Shown: positions 47,162 through 56,172 of the stretch, piece after piece | How the letters are laid out: the number at the start of each line of letters is the position of its first letter | How positions within the stretch are numbered: position 1 is the stretch's first letter | Source: Cognatishimia sp. SS12 | GTDB taxonomy: Bacteria; Pseudomonadota; Alphaproteobacteria; Rhodobacterales; Rhodobacteraceae | Direction: 5' to 3' | NCBI RefSeq assembly: GCF_028369055.1 | Contig: NZ_JAQNCZ010000001.1 | Location: 558,001 to 622,000 of the forward strand | Length of the DNA stretch: 64,000 nt | Notes under the pieces: generated by a model | What the model saw: only the letters and a program-made list of their open reading frames with translations | Told to the model about the DNA's origin: nothing | Database searches by the model: none | Translations under genes and position numbers: made by a program

Positions 47162-47878
47162 CTATCCAAAGTGCAGCGCCACGCGGCGGTTCTGTTTGCC
47201 TTTTTTCTCAATCTTGCCAATGCGGACATGGCCGATTTCGCCTGTGCGGGCGACATGTGTGCCGCCGCAGGGCTGGAGATCGACCTGCTCGCCGCCCTGC
47301 CCGATCATCACCAATCGCACATGGCCGCTGCCCATTGGCGGCTTGACCGACATGGTTTTCACCAGCTGCGGATTGGCCAGCAATTCGTCATCGGTGATCC
47401 ACATCTCTGAGACGGGCAGATCGCGTCTGATCAACTCGTTCAACTGTTCTTGCAGCACATCCTTGTCCGCAGGCGCGTCCGGCATATCAAAATCAAGCCG
47501 GCCCTTTTCAGCCCCAATCGCGCCGCCGGTGACAGGCAGCGGGATGATGACCGACAGCAAGTGCAGCGCGGTATGCATGCGCATGTGACGGTGGCGGCGG
47601 TCCCAATCCAGTTTCTGGATCACCTCGGCACCAACGGGCGGAAGGGCCGCTGGTTCTGCGGGCACCAGCGCAATGTCTTTGCCATCCGCCTTGACGCTGG
47701 TCGCAATGCTGAGCGCACCGCCATCCCAGATCAGCGCGCCACTGTCACCCGGTTGCCCGCCGCCGGTGGGATAAAACAGGGTTTCGTCCAGAATGACCCC
47801 GCCTTCCGGCGTATGGGCCTGCACACGGGCGGTGGTTTCGCGCAAGTAAGCGTTTTCCAGAAACAGGCGCTCGGTCAT
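47162..47878 (-). CDS. Alanyl-tRNA editing protein AlaX
   Basis: A 238-residue trans-editing hydrolase that removes serine or glycine from mischarged tRNA-Ala. Zinc ligands are in HTALH (His102, His106) and the downstream CGGTHV. The early TGGGQPGDSG motif marks the AlaX-M-like type, which has an N-terminal glycine-rich region. Its start overlaps the mscS stop by four bases, so it is the last gene of the trgA-trgB-cysK-mscS-alaX unit. Confidence 0.94.
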   Translation of the reverse strand: MTERLFLENAYLRETTARVQAHTPEGGVILDETLFYPTGGGQPGDSGALIWDGGALSIATSVKADGKDIALVPAEPAALPPVGAEVIQKLDWDRRHRHMRMHTALHLLSVIIPLPVTGGAIGAEKGRLDFDMPDAPADKDVLQEQLNELIRRDLPVSEMWITDDELLANPQLVKTMSVKPPMGSGHVRLVMIGQGGEQVDLQPCGGTHVARTGEIGHVRIGKIEKKGKQNRRVALHFG

Positions 47879-50229
47879 TCTTTGCTGTCCTCGTCAGGAT
47901 GGGTCTCGGCGTCCTGGGCCGGTGGTGTCGCCTGCGTTTGCGGGCGCAGCGTCTCAGGGTTGCGCAGCCAGATATCGCTTTGCGGGAAGGGAATTTCGAT
48001 CTTCTCTTCTTCAAAGCGGCGGGCGACTTCGAAATTGAGTTCTGATTTCACGGCCATCTGCCAATTCACATCGCGCAAAATCGCGCGGATCTCAAAATCT
48101 AGCGAACTGGCGCCAAATCCGGTGAAGAGCACCGCCGGCGGCGGGTTCTCCAGCACCAGGGGATGGGCGCGCACAATCTCCATCAAGATCTTTTCCACGC
48201 GGCGCGGATCGGTGCCATAGGCGACCCCGACCGGCACAATCGCGCGCCCGATGGTATTGCCGCGGGTAAAGTTGGTGACGGTGCCGCTGACCAGATCGGC
48301 GTTGGGGACAATCACATCGGTGCGATCAAACGTCTCGATGCGGGTGGAGCGCACGGAAATATCGCGCACATAGCCCATATTGCCATTCACCTCGATCCAA
48401 TCGCCTTCGGAAATTGGCCGTTCAATCAAAAGGATGATGCCACTGACAAAGTTTGACACCACGTTCTGCAAACCAAAACCGATGCCTACCGAAAGCGCAC
48501 CCGCCACCAGCGCGATCGAGCTAAGGTCAATGCCCGCCGCCGTGATAGCGATCAGCGCCGCCAAGAAAATACCGACGTACCCCAAGCCCGAGACAATGGC
48601 GTTGCGCCCGCCAAGATCCATTTTGGTTTTCGGCAAGATGGTATTTTTCATCGCCCCTTGCAGCAGGCGCGTGATGGTAAACCCAACAACAAAGACCAGC
48701 ACAAAGGTAAAGAAATCTGCAAGAGAAATGCGCGTTTCCCCAATGGCAAACCCATTGGAGAAATCGGTCCAAAGCTCGGTCAGATCCGACCAGCGGGCCC
48801 CCCAGATCAGCGCCAGAAACGGCAGCGCCGCCAAGATCAGCATCACGCCCAGCAAGACCGGCACCAAGCCGTCAGACAGATCATCGCCCTCGCCCATCAC
48901 CAGGGAGAATATGGCCGAGGTAATACGCTGCAGGATCAGCACAAAGGCCAGCACTTGCATGGTCATGATCGCGGGCATGATCAATTGCTGCGCCGCGCGG
49001 AAATAGCCTATGCAGGCCAGGGCGAGACCGATCAGCGCCGCGGCCATGATCAGGCGTTTGATGATCGACAGCACGCGGTCGCCATAGGTGGCGCTGGTGC
49101 TGTCTGGGCGTTCGTGGTGCCCCAATAGCACCGCGAGGCGCCAAAAGATCACCGCAGCGACGGCAAAGAGCGGAAAGAACAGCACCGCGCGGGTGCCATC
49201 AGACCAGCCGTCATATTGCGCGATCTCAGTCAAGATTCCGTTGACTGCGAGAATACTGCCAAGAATACCGGCATAAAGCCGCCCCTCGCGCCGCTCGCCA
49301 TCTTCCAGACGGATGAAAGGCAGCACCTCGGAGGTTTGCGGAAAGACACGGCTGCCGAGCCAAATCGACACCAGCACCAGCAGCCCCGCCTCGGGCAGGG
49401 TCGATAGCAGCAGCTCGCCGCGCAGGCCCGGCAGCTCGGTGGCATAGGCTGCTTCGATCAGGGCCAGCAGGCCGACAAACGGCAAGATGATCTGACCTAG
49501 TGACACCACCGAGGCGGCCAGCCAACGCCCTGAGAAGGCCCCGCGCGTTTGAACCGTGTTGGCCAAGGCCTCAAACCAGCCACGCCCGCGCGACAGCAGC
49601 AGAAACGCCACTGCGAGCAGCAGCAAAACTTCGGGGAAGTTATGGCGCAATTCGGTTTTCTGGATCGGGTTTTGCCAGGCGACGCCCATTTCGTTGGTCA
49701 CATGCCCAATGGATGTCAGCAGCGTGTCGAGCGCAGAGGGCCACAAAACCGGGTTGAGCGGTGTTGGACCCAGTTCGAGCAACTCATCGGTTTGGCGCGC
49801 GCGCAAGATCGTGTCGATGCCGCGGATCAGCCCTTCAGCTTCGGCCAGGGCGACCTCGGCGCGCTTTGAAGGCACCTGCAATTCGGCGAGCTGGGTGTTC
49901 AATGCGGCGCGCTGCGCCTTGATGTCGGCGGGCTCCTCGCCGCTTTCGGGCACCGGCCCTAGCGTGTTGAGCTGGGTCTGAACCGTCTCAATGGCATTGC
50001 TGTTGATGGATTGCGCCGCGCGGAACCTTTCGCGCCAGGCATCAATCTGGCCGCGCAAATCTTCGAGCGCAACATCCGAGGCCCGCCCGGCCTCAACCGC
50101 ATCTGCGGCGCGCGCCGCGAGGCTGTTCCATTCCGAATAATCTGGCCCCGCAGCCGTCTGAGCCACAGAAAAAACCGCGCTGCAAAACAGCAGCACGGTT
50201 GCGAAAATCAGGTTTGCGATGCGTGGCAT
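47875..50229 (-). CDS. Large MscS-type mechanosensitive channel with DUF3772 domain
   Basis: A 784-residue membrane protein. Signal peptide (1-24), a periplasmic helical/DUF3772 region (~25-180, coiled segments with EDLRGQIDAWRERFRAAQ), roughly ten transmembrane helices, then a MscS core (~555-740): GLGYVGIFLAALIAITAAGI, GFGLQNVVSNFVSGIILLIE, IEVNGNMGYVRDISVRSTRI. The C-terminus is acidic. Such large channels are related to MscK/MscM. It follows cysK by six bases. Confidence 0.93.
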   Translation of the reverse strand: MPRIANLIFATVLLFCSAVFSVAQTAAGPDYSEWNSLAARAADAVEAGRASDVALEDLRGQIDAWRERFRAAQSINSNAIETVQTQLNTLGPVPESGEEPADIKAQRAALNTQLAELQVPSKRAEVALAEAEGLIRGIDTILRARQTDELLELGPTPLNPVLWPSALDTLLTSIGHVTNEMGVAWQNPIQKTELRHNFPEVLLLLAVAFLLLSRGRGWFEALANTVQTRGAFSGRWLAASVVSLGQIILPFVGLLALIEAAYATELPGLRGELLLSTLPEAGLLVLVSIWLGSRVFPQTSEVLPFIRLEDGERREGRLYAGILGSILAVNGILTEIAQYDGWSDGTRAVLFFPLFAVAAVIFWRLAVLLGHHERPDSTSATYGDRVLSIIKRLIMAAALIGLALACIGYFRAAQQLIMPAIMTMQVLAFVLILQRITSAIFSLVMGEGDDLSDGLVPVLLGVMLILAALPFLALIWGARWSDLTELWTDFSNGFAIGETRISLADFFTFVLVFVVGFTITRLLQGAMKNTILPKTKMDLGGRNAIVSGLGYVGIFLAALIAITAAGIDLSSIALVAGALSVGIGFGLQNVVSNFVSGIILLIERPISEGDWIEVNGNMGYVRDISVRSTRIETFDRTDVIVPNADLVSGTVTNFTRGNTIGRAIVPVGVAYGTDPRRVEKILMEIVRAHPLVLENPPPAVLFTGFGASSLDFEIRAILRDVNWQMAVKSELNFEVARRFEEEKIEIPFPQSDIWLRNPETLRPQTQATPPAQDAETHPDEDSKE

Positions 50230-50235
50230 CTATCC

Positions 50236-51270
50236 TCACACGTCTTCAAAAACACCCGGAATGCTCCCCGGTCCTTCGCTCAGCCAACCGGGAAGCGGCA
50301 GGCCTTTTTCCTTCAGGAAGGTCGGGTTGAACATCTTGGATTGATAGCGGGTGCCGTAATCACAGAGCATGGTCACAATGGTATGGCCGGGGCCCATTTC
50401 CTTGGCCATACGGATTGCGCCAGCGACGTTGATCCCAGACGAGCCACCCAAACACAGGCCTTCGTTTTCCAAGAGGTCATAGCAGATCGGCAGCGCCTCA
50501 TGGTCGCTGATCTGATACATCATGTCTGGGGTGAACCCATCCAGGTTGGCGGTGATCCGCCCCTGCCCGATCCCCTCGGTGATGGACGTGCCTTCGGCAT
50601 TGGCAACGCCATCGCGGAACAGCGTAAACATGCCCGAGCCCATCGGGTCAGCCAAGGCCACCTTGACGCCTTTGGGTTGCAGCGCCTCGCCAACCCCGGC
50701 CAGCGTGCCGCCAGAGCCGATGGCACAAACGAAACCATCCACTTTGCCGCCGGTCTGTTCCCAGATTTCCGGGCCGGTGGTTTCGACATGGGCCTGACGG
50801 TTGGCGGTGTTGTCAAACTGGTTGGCCCAGATGGCGCCATTGGCCTCGGTCTTGTTCAACTCTTCGGCCAAGCGGCCCGAATAGCGCACATAGTTGTTGG
50901 GGTTCTTGTAAGGGGCCGCTGGCACCTGCACCAATTCCGCCCCGGCCAGGCGGATCATGTCTTTCTTTTCCTGGCTTTGCGTTTCCGGGATCACGATCAC
51001 AGTGCGGAACCCCATCGAGGCCCCCACCAGCGCCAGACCGATGCCGGTGTTGCCTGCGGTGCCTTCAACAATCGTGCCCCCGGGGCGCAGCGCGCCGCGC
51101 GCGATGGCATCCTTGATGATATAAAGCGCGGCCCGGTCTTTGACCGATTGGCCGGGGTTCATGAATTCTGCTTTACCGTAAATCTCGCAGCCGGTGTCCT
51201 CGCTGGCTTGGTTGAGCCGGATCAGAGGAGTGTTGCCGATGGCGTCGGCCAGATTTCGAGCGATACGCAT
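50236..51270 (-). CDS. cysK: Cysteine synthase A (O-acetylserine sulfhydrylase)
   Basis: A 344-residue PLP enzyme forming cysteine from O-acetylserine and sulfide. The PLP lysine is in NPGQSVKDRAALY, the substrate loop in EGTAGNTGIGLA, and a phosphate-binding loop in AIGSGGTLAGVG. The tail beyond the core (GLPLPGWLSEGP) is typical of the alphaproteobacterial long form. It follows trgB after 63 bases. In Rhodobacter sphaeroides the same neighbourhood (trgAB, cysK) was linked to tellurite resistance. The ATG at 51270 is preferred over one five codons upstream. Confidence 0.95.
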   Translation of the reverse strand: MRIARNLADAIGNTPLIRLNQASEDTGCEIYGKAEFMNPGQSVKDRAALYIIKDAIARGALRPGGTIVEGTAGNTGIGLALVGASMGFRTVIVIPETQSQEKKDMIRLAGAELVQVPAAPYKNPNNYVRYSGRLAEELNKTEANGAIWANQFDNTANRQAHVETTGPEIWEQTGGKVDGFVCAIGSGGTLAGVGEALQPKGVKVALADPMGSGMFTLFRDGVANAEGTSITEGIGQGRITANLDGFTPDMMYQISDHEALPICYDLLENEGLCLGGSSGINVAGAIRMAKEMGPGHTIVTMLCDYGTRYQSKMFNPTFLKEKGLPLPGWLSEGPGSIPGVFEDV

Positions 51271-51333
51271 CAGGGCGCCTTTCATTTGGTCTTTGTGTCT
51301 TGCCCGTATGTCTAGGGCGATGGGCAGCGGAAC

Positions 51334-52455
51334 TCAAGCCACAGCGCGCAAGCGATCACGGCTTCTTGCCAGCCAAAGCGCTGCAAGGACAAGTGGCGCA
51401 TTTGCGGCCTCAAACCCCTCGACCATCTCCATCAGCCTGTCAAAACTATAGAGATAGGATTTGATATCTTCGGCTTCGGCGTCCAGCCCGGCCACGCCGG
51501 TGACATCATCCGGCAGATCCGCCTCACCGACGAAGATGTTGAAATATTCGGTGCTGCATCCGGGTGACGCATAACAGCGGGCCACGCTGTGCAATTTGCT
51601 TAAGCTCAGCCCGGCTTCTTCGCGCGCTTCGCGATGGGCGGTTTCTTCAGGGGTTTCACCGGGATCAACGCGGCCTGCAATCGGCTCCAGCATCCAGGGT
51701 TTTTCATCGCCGCGCGCATAAGGACCCGGCCGGAATTGTTCGATCAGCAACACGCGGTCCCGCCGCGGATCATAGGGCAAGACGATACTGGCATCGGAGG
51801 CGGCAAAAACCTCGCGCGACACCGGGGCGCTCATTGCGCCGTCATATTGCCGAAAGGCGACCTCATGGGTTTCAACACTGAAAAAATTGGTAAAGGGGCG
51901 GGTCAGCCCAATGGCCTCTGTATCTGTGCGGCGAAATCCACTGGGGCTGAAAGCATCGTTGCGCATCATGGCGTTGACCTTGGCAGCCGCGCGTACGCGG
52001 ATCATGGGCGCGCGCATCGCAAGCGTGGCGGCGTCAATCTGGCCAAAGTAACTCATTTCTTCCTCGGCGGCGAACACGGCCCGGGGCGCATGGCTGGCGC
52101 GCCAATTGCCAAAGTCCCAAGGGCCTTCGGTGGTCGGCTCTGATTGATTGGGCAGGAAAGCCTCTGCGCGCTGCGGGCCGTGCGCGGTGGTGACGTCAAC
52201 CGGCGCAAGACTGTAGCCGCCTTCATAAAACGCGAGCCGCTGCATGTCAGCCTCACTCACACCTTTAAGCAGCAGCCCCTCTGCCCGTGCGCCTTGCACG
52301 GGGATCAACACCGGATAATCCGCATCCGCGAGGGCCAAGGCCGCATACCCATCCAGGGACGCTGCCGCGATCTCGGAGGGCGAGACCGATCGGCCCAGCA
52401 CGATTTCCAACAACGGCAGATGCCGCAGCGTGCCGTAAAAAAACAATGTCGACAA
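51334..52455 (-). CDS. trgB: TrgB: gamma-glutamylcyclotransferase-like domain fused to NUDIX hydrolase
   Basis: A 373-residue two-domain protein. Residues ~1-120 form a GGCT/AIG2-like barrel (LFFYGTLRHLPLLEIVLG with the YGTLR motif). Residues ~170-360 form an ADP-sugar pyrophosphatase-type NUDIX domain with the box GRVDPGETPEETAHREAREEAG. The fusion is the TrgB type first described with tellurite resistance in Rhodobacter. It probably hydrolyses ADP-ribose or a similar nucleoside diphosphate sugar; the GGCT-like substrate is unknown. It is two bases from trgA and just upstream of cysK. Confidence 0.9.
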   Translation of the reverse strand: MSTLFFYGTLRHLPLLEIVLGRSVSPSEIAAASLDGYAALALADADYPVLIPVQGARAEGLLLKGVSEADMQRLAFYEGGYSLAPVDVTTAHGPQRAEAFLPNQSEPTTEGPWDFGNWRASHAPRAVFAAEEEMSYFGQIDAATLAMRAPMIRVRAAAKVNAMMRNDAFSPSGFRRTDTEAIGLTRPFTNFFSVETHEVAFRQYDGAMSAPVSREVFAASDASIVLPYDPRRDRVLLIEQFRPGPYARGDEKPWMLEPIAGRVDPGETPEETAHREAREEAGLSLSKLHSVARCYASPGCSTEYFNIFVGEADLPDDVTGVAGLDAEAEDIKSYLYSFDRLMEMVEGFEAANAPLVLAALWLARSRDRLRAVA

Positions 52456-52457
52456 AT

Positions 52458-52898
52458 TTATCTCCAGCGGCGCGAAATGGCCTCGGCTAGCAGCCCGGCA
52501 AGGACTGCGCCAACAAAAAGGGTCACAAGAATGGGCGGATGCAACAGCAAAAGGCCGTTTTCACCCATCATTTTGAATATGGATTGGATCGCCTCTGCCG
52601 TGCGGTCATAGCGCAGGTTGAGCGAATTGCCCATCATCTGCCAACAGGCATGGGCAAAGAGCAAGATCAGTACCATCGCCAGCATGGCGGTGATACCGGC
52701 GTTGACCGAAGGCATGATGCCGCGCCCGGCGTTTTTGCCCAGCAGCTTCCAGCCAATCACCGCCCCAAACGCAAAATTCACATAGGTGAAATAGCCAAAA
52801 TCCATGCCTTCCGGCATCAGCGGTTTGATCATTTCCGAGACAACAGCGGCCAAAAGGCCGAGGGCAAGGGCGGAAAAGAGATTGGCGGCGGTGGGCAT
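52458..52898 (-). CDS. trgA: TrgA family membrane protein
   Basis: A 146-residue protein with about four transmembrane helices (LFSALALGLLAAVVSEMIKP; FTYVNFAFGAVIGWKLLG; ITAMLAMVLILLFAHACW; PPILVTLFVGAVLAGLLAEA). Size, topology and adjacency to trgB and cysK match TrgA of Rhodobacter. The biochemical function is unknown. First gene of the operon trgA-trgB-cysK-mscS-alaX. Confidence 0.85.
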   Translation of the reverse strand: MPTAANLFSALALGLLAAVVSEMIKPLMPEGMDFGYFTYVNFAFGAVIGWKLLGKNAGRGIMPSVNAGITAMLAMVLILLFAHACWQMMGNSLNLRYDRTAEAIQSIFKMMGENGLLLLHPPILVTLFVGAVLAGLLAEAISRRWR

Positions 52899-52966
52899 TG
52901 TGCGGTCTGCTCTGGCTTTTGTCCTACCCTACGGCGCAGGTGGCCCGCGCCGCAAGGGCATAGCCG

Positions 52967-54187
52967 CTAAAGAAGGTCATCCAGTGCAGTCAATAGCGCG
53001 TCAACTTCGGCCTGCTGGGTATAATGCACAAAGCTCAGGCGCAGAACACCGGGATGGGGCGCAACGTTTTGCGCGTTCAGGGCGCGCACGGCATAAAAAT
53101 CCCCGGCCCCCACCATCAGCCCGCGCGCGGCCAGCGCCTCTGCCAGCGCCTGCGGATCTTTCTGGGTCGCCAGCGCCACGGTTGGCGCGCGGCTCTTTGC
53201 ATCGCGTCCGCCCAATAGGCGCACAGAATTTTTGCTGCCTAGGTGATCCAGCAACGGCTGCAATAGCTGTATTTCGTGCGCGCGCATCAACGTGTTGACG
53301 CCGGTCGCCTCCGTGGTTGGCGTGCCTGATATGCCGTGATGAGCGGCAAGCGCTTCAAAATAGTCAATCATCCCGGCACAAGCTGCCACCTGGGCATGGT
53401 CTGGCCCTGCGGGTGTAAAGCGCTTGTAAAGCACGTCGCCATTAAAGAAATGCCCCTGATTGGGCAGCAACGCGCCGAGTGCACGCCGGATCGCCATGAC
53501 CCCCTGATGCGGCCCGTAGGTTTTATACGCTGAGAACAAATAGACGTCCGCCCCAAGGTCGTCGACATTGGGCAGCCCATGGGGCGCATAAGACACCCCA
53601 TCAACAATCGCAAAGGCCCCAGAAGCATGCGCCATGGCGCAAATTTCTTTGACGGGGTTGATCTCGCCCACAACGTTGGAGCAATGCGGAAAACAGACAA
53701 AGCGCACCGCGTCTGTCAACAAATCGCCCAATTGCGCCGGGTCCAGCCGCCCGGTTTCCGGATCTATTTGCCATTCGATCACGCGAATGCCTTCATCCGC
53801 CAACCGGCGCCAAGGGCCGGTGTTGGCCTCATGGTCCTGATTGGTGACGATGATCGCCTCACCGGGTGTGAGCAGCTTGCGCATGGCCTGCGCCAGCACA
53901 TAGGTGTTTTGCGTGCTCGAGGGCCCAAAGCTGATTTCATCGGTCTCAACACCCATCCAGGCGGCGATGCGGCGGCGGGCTTCGTCCATCTCTTCGCCGG
54001 CCAGACGGCTGGCCTCATAGGCACCATAGGGTTGCACTTTGCGCTGGGTGTAATAGCGGATCAGCCGGTCGATCACTGGTTTGGCGGTATAGGAGCCGCC
54101 GGCGTTTTCAAAGAAAGCCTGGCCTTGCAAACTGGGTTCAGCGAAGGCCGGGAATTGGCTGCGGACAAAGTCAATATCAAGCGTCAT
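52967..54187 (-). CDS. Class V aminotransferase / cysteine-desulfurase-like protein
   Basis: A 406-residue PLP enzyme of fold type I. N-terminal FFENAGGSYTAKPVIDRLI matches the class V family, and the cofactor lysine is in YLFSAYKTYGPHQGVM. The active-site cysteine loop of SufS/IscS is not obvious, so the substrate may differ from cysteine. Isolated upstream of trgA; the HIT gene is 19 bases upstream in the same direction, which suggests a two-gene unit. Confidence 0.9.
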   Translation of the reverse strand: MTLDIDFVRSQFPAFAEPSLQGQAFFENAGGSYTAKPVIDRLIRYYTQRKVQPYGAYEASRLAGEEMDEARRRIAAWMGVETDEISFGPSSTQNTYVLAQAMRKLLTPGEAIIVTNQDHEANTGPWRRLADEGIRVIEWQIDPETGRLDPAQLGDLLTDAVRFVCFPHCSNVVGEINPVKEICAMAHASGAFAIVDGVSYAPHGLPNVDDLGADVYLFSAYKTYGPHQGVMAIRRALGALLPNQGHFFNGDVLYKRFTPAGPDHAQVAACAGMIDYFEALAAHHGISGTPTTEATGVNTLMRAHEIQLLQPLLDHLGSKNSVRLLGGRDAKSRAPTVALATQKDPQALAEALAARGLMVGAGDFYAVRALNAQNVAPHPGVLRLSFVHYTQQAEVDALLTALDDLL

Positions 54188-54206
54188 GGCCAGTTCCTAG
54201 GGCGAC

Positions 54207-54626
54207 TTATTCAGACAATGCAGCGCGGATCTTGGCGGCCTGTGCTTTCAGCACGTCAAAATCTGCCATTTTTCCTGGCGGGCGCAGCGCGACGCCATCG
54301 TGGCGCGGCAGCACGTGGTAATGCAGGTGAAACACCTCCTGCCCGCCTGCTGCTTCGTTGAATTGCTGCACGGTCACGCCATCTGCCGCAAAGGCTTTCA
54401 TCACCGCATGGCCCATTTTCTGCACGGTCGCCAAACAGGCGGCCAGTTGCGCCGGGCTGGCGTCCAGCATATTGCGGGCGGCATCTTTGGGGATCACCAG
54501 GCAATGGCCATCGGCACGGGGCATGATATCCATAAAGACAAAAGTGGCGTCATCTTCGTAAAGTTTTTCCGATGGGATCTCGCCGCGTAGGATTTTGGCA
54601 AAAATATTGTCGCTGTCATATGTCAT
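54207..54626 (-). CDS. HIT-family (HINT-like) nucleotide hydrolase
   Basis: A 139-residue histidine-triad protein that hydrolyses purine nucleoside phosphoramidates or related adenylates. The triad is in FHLHYHVLPRH, and the N-terminal NIFAKILRGEIPSEKLYEDD is the HINT/HIT signature. The ATG at 54626 is chosen from the conserved MTYDSDNIF start. It precedes the class V aminotransferase gene. Confidence 0.94.
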   Translation of the reverse strand: MTYDSDNIFAKILRGEIPSEKLYEDDATFVFMDIMPRADGHCLVIPKDAARNMLDASPAQLAACLATVQKMGHAVMKAFAADGVTVQQFNEAAGGQEVFHLHYHVLPRHDGVALRPPGKMADFDVLKAQAAKIRAALSE

Positions 54627-54727
54627 CAGACCACCCCCCAAACCGGTGCCGCCATCAGAATCGGGCGGCTTTCCTTGGGCAGTTTGTCATATCCCTGCAG
54701 GGCGGCAAGCGGCATTCTGCACGCGGA

Positions 54728-55600
54728 TCAGAAGCGACGCGCCAACATCGTGCCAAGCGTCAGATCATCACCCATGGCCACGGCTGAAACATCCAGCGCG
54801 ATTTCTGGGGCGAGATCAAATTCCGCCAACATGCCGCCGCTGTTTTCTGCGCTGCCAAACTCGGCCCGATAAAACCCAAACAGATGCACCTTGGGGGCCG
54901 CGTCAAACCCGGCGGCCAGTTCAACCGCGCTGCCAGCGCCGTTGGCCGCCATGACATAACCGCCCAGTGAGACCGTCACCCCCTGCAAATCCTGCGCATA
55001 GACAATCTTGGCGTTACCCTCGCCTTTTGATGTCACCTCTAACGCTAGGTCGAGATGCGCGCCTGGCAGATCCTCGGCCCAGCCCGCACCGAGCACGCGC
55101 AGATCTTGCCCCGGGACGTCATGTAATGAGAGCGCGTAGTGCCCCGCCCCGTGCGGCGCGGTCACTGCGACGCCGACAGGCAGAAAATCGGCTTGCTCCA
55201 GCGTGCCCTGCGTCAGTGCGCTGCGGCTTTGGCCCGAGCGATCGAGCAGTTTGCGTGGCAGCACATGATAAAGGCCGCTTTGCGCAAAATCGTCAAACGC
55301 CGGGCGCGGCGCACCGGCCTCAACCTGCAGCCCGCTGGTGCCGACATATCCCAGGCTGACATAGGTTTCATGTTTGCGGCCCACGACGCCAAAAGCGCCA
55401 AGTTCGGCCCGCACCCCCTGCCAGGTCAGCTTGGCGCTAAAATCGCCATAGAGGTCATCCACCCGGTCGCCGCCCGTCCACGTGGCGCTGAGGCCCAATT
55501 CGCCCTCCAGCGATCGGCCCAATGGCTCGGCAAATGCTGCAGTTGCAGAAATCAGCGCTGCCAAGGGAATGGCCGCAGAAATCATGCGAGGAAACGTCAT
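54728..55600 (-). CDS. Exported barrel-like protein of unknown function
   Basis: A 290-residue protein with a signal peptide (cleavage near AFAEP, residue ~25). The remainder is built of alternating hydrophobic/polar short strands (for example GYVMAANGAGSAVELAAGF; YVSLGYVGTSGLQVEAGAPR), and the chain ends in an aromatic residue after LARRF. These are features of outer-membrane beta-barrel proteins and resemble the alphaproteobacterial porin pattern. It has no homologue I recognise by name. Placement in the outer membrane is inference. Confidence 0.6.
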   Translation of the reverse strand: MTFPRMISAAIPLAALISATAAFAEPLGRSLEGELGLSATWTGGDRVDDLYGDFSAKLTWQGVRAELGAFGVVGRKHETYVSLGYVGTSGLQVEAGAPRPAFDDFAQSGLYHVLPRKLLDRSGQSRSALTQGTLEQADFLPVGVAVTAPHGAGHYALSLHDVPGQDLRVLGAGWAEDLPGAHLDLALEVTSKGEGNAKIVYAQDLQGVTVSLGGYVMAANGAGSAVELAAGFDAAPKVHLFGFYRAEFGSAENSGGMLAEFDLAPEIALDVSAVAMGDDLTLGTMLARRF

Positions 55601-55742
55601 CTAAGGCACCAGAATTATGAAGAAATATCGAAGGGTTCTACATAATGCACGCGCAGCAATTCGCAAGCTTGAGACAGGAGGCCCGCGCAATCTGATGCAA
55701 GAACGGCACAGAAAATTTCGCCCACTTCCCGGCCGCATGCCC

Positions 55743-55771
55743 TTGCAACGGCGCGCCACGCGGATTACATC
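55743..55771 (+). promoter_or_regulatory. Candidate promoter of ssrA
   Basis: A -35 TTGCAA (55743-55748), a 17-bp spacer and a weak -10 TACATC (55766-55771), with predicted start at the GGG of 55776-55778 where the acceptor piece begins. Confidence 0.45.
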
Positions 55772-55775
55772 AGTA

Positions 55776-56092
55776 GGGCTTCTTCGGAAGCTATGGACAT
55801 AAACGCGCTCGTAATAAGCGGATCGGACCCGGGGGCGGTACCCGGCGTCTCCACCAATCAACCTTCATTTGGGGTCGGATGGGGACGAAATAGGATCGAC
55901 GAACGTCTAAAGGGGTTAGCTTTGTCTCGGCTGTCTGCCACCGTTATCGGCGAATTTTGTACAATTGCAAATGACAATCGTGCACCAGTAGCAATGGCCG
56001 CGTAAGCGACCGGAGCGACTGACTCTTAAGCCCTATCGCTTGCAGCTATAGGCGGGGTTCGCAGGTACCTGGCAACAGAAACCTGCATTTTT
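55776..56092 (+). ncRNA. ssrA: Circularly permuted two-piece tmRNA
   Basis: The tag reading frame GCA...TAA (55967-56005) encodes ANDNRAPVAMAA, an alphaproteobacterial degradation tag. The order is permuted. The acceptor piece (about 55776-55856) comes first, with a UUCG hairpin (55778-55791), a CCGGG/CCCGG T-arm stem (55829-55845), acceptor strand CGTCTCC (55846-55852) and encoded ACCA (55853-55856). A 24-nt spacer follows, then the coding piece starting GGGGACG at 55881, which pairs with CGTCTCC (one G-U). The last hairpin, GCAGGT/ACCTGC (56061-56086), leads to a T-run. The T-loop as I fold it is not the standard TTCRANT. tmRNA rescues stalled ribosomes and tags products for ClpXP. The ends are approximate. 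Confidence 0.93.
56061..56092 (+). terminator. Terminator-like hairpin at the ssrA 3' end
   Basis: GCAGGT (56061-56066) pairs with ACCTGC (56081-56086), followed by ATTTTT. It may be both the final tmRNA pseudoknot region and the terminator. Confidence 0.6.
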
Positions 56093-56172
56093 CCGTTTCA
56101 GCGCCGATCTTTACCACTCTGCTACCTTTTGCTGGTTTGCTGATGCTGAACGCATTTGCATTGGGGGCAAAG

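Noticed and set aside
50011..51315. A 434-codon open frame antisense to cysK and the mscS 5' end.
   Set aside because: Crosses two real genes on the other strand and shows no family pattern.
55617..55802. A 61-codon frame upstream of ssrA.
   Set aside because: No good ribosome-binding site, no recognisable family, and it runs through the predicted ssrA promoter.
55793..56005. An open frame of 70 codons ending in ANDNRAPVAMAA.
   Set aside because: It crosses the tmRNA acceptor end and spacer; only the last 12 codons are meaningful, as the ssrA tag. It is not a protein gene.
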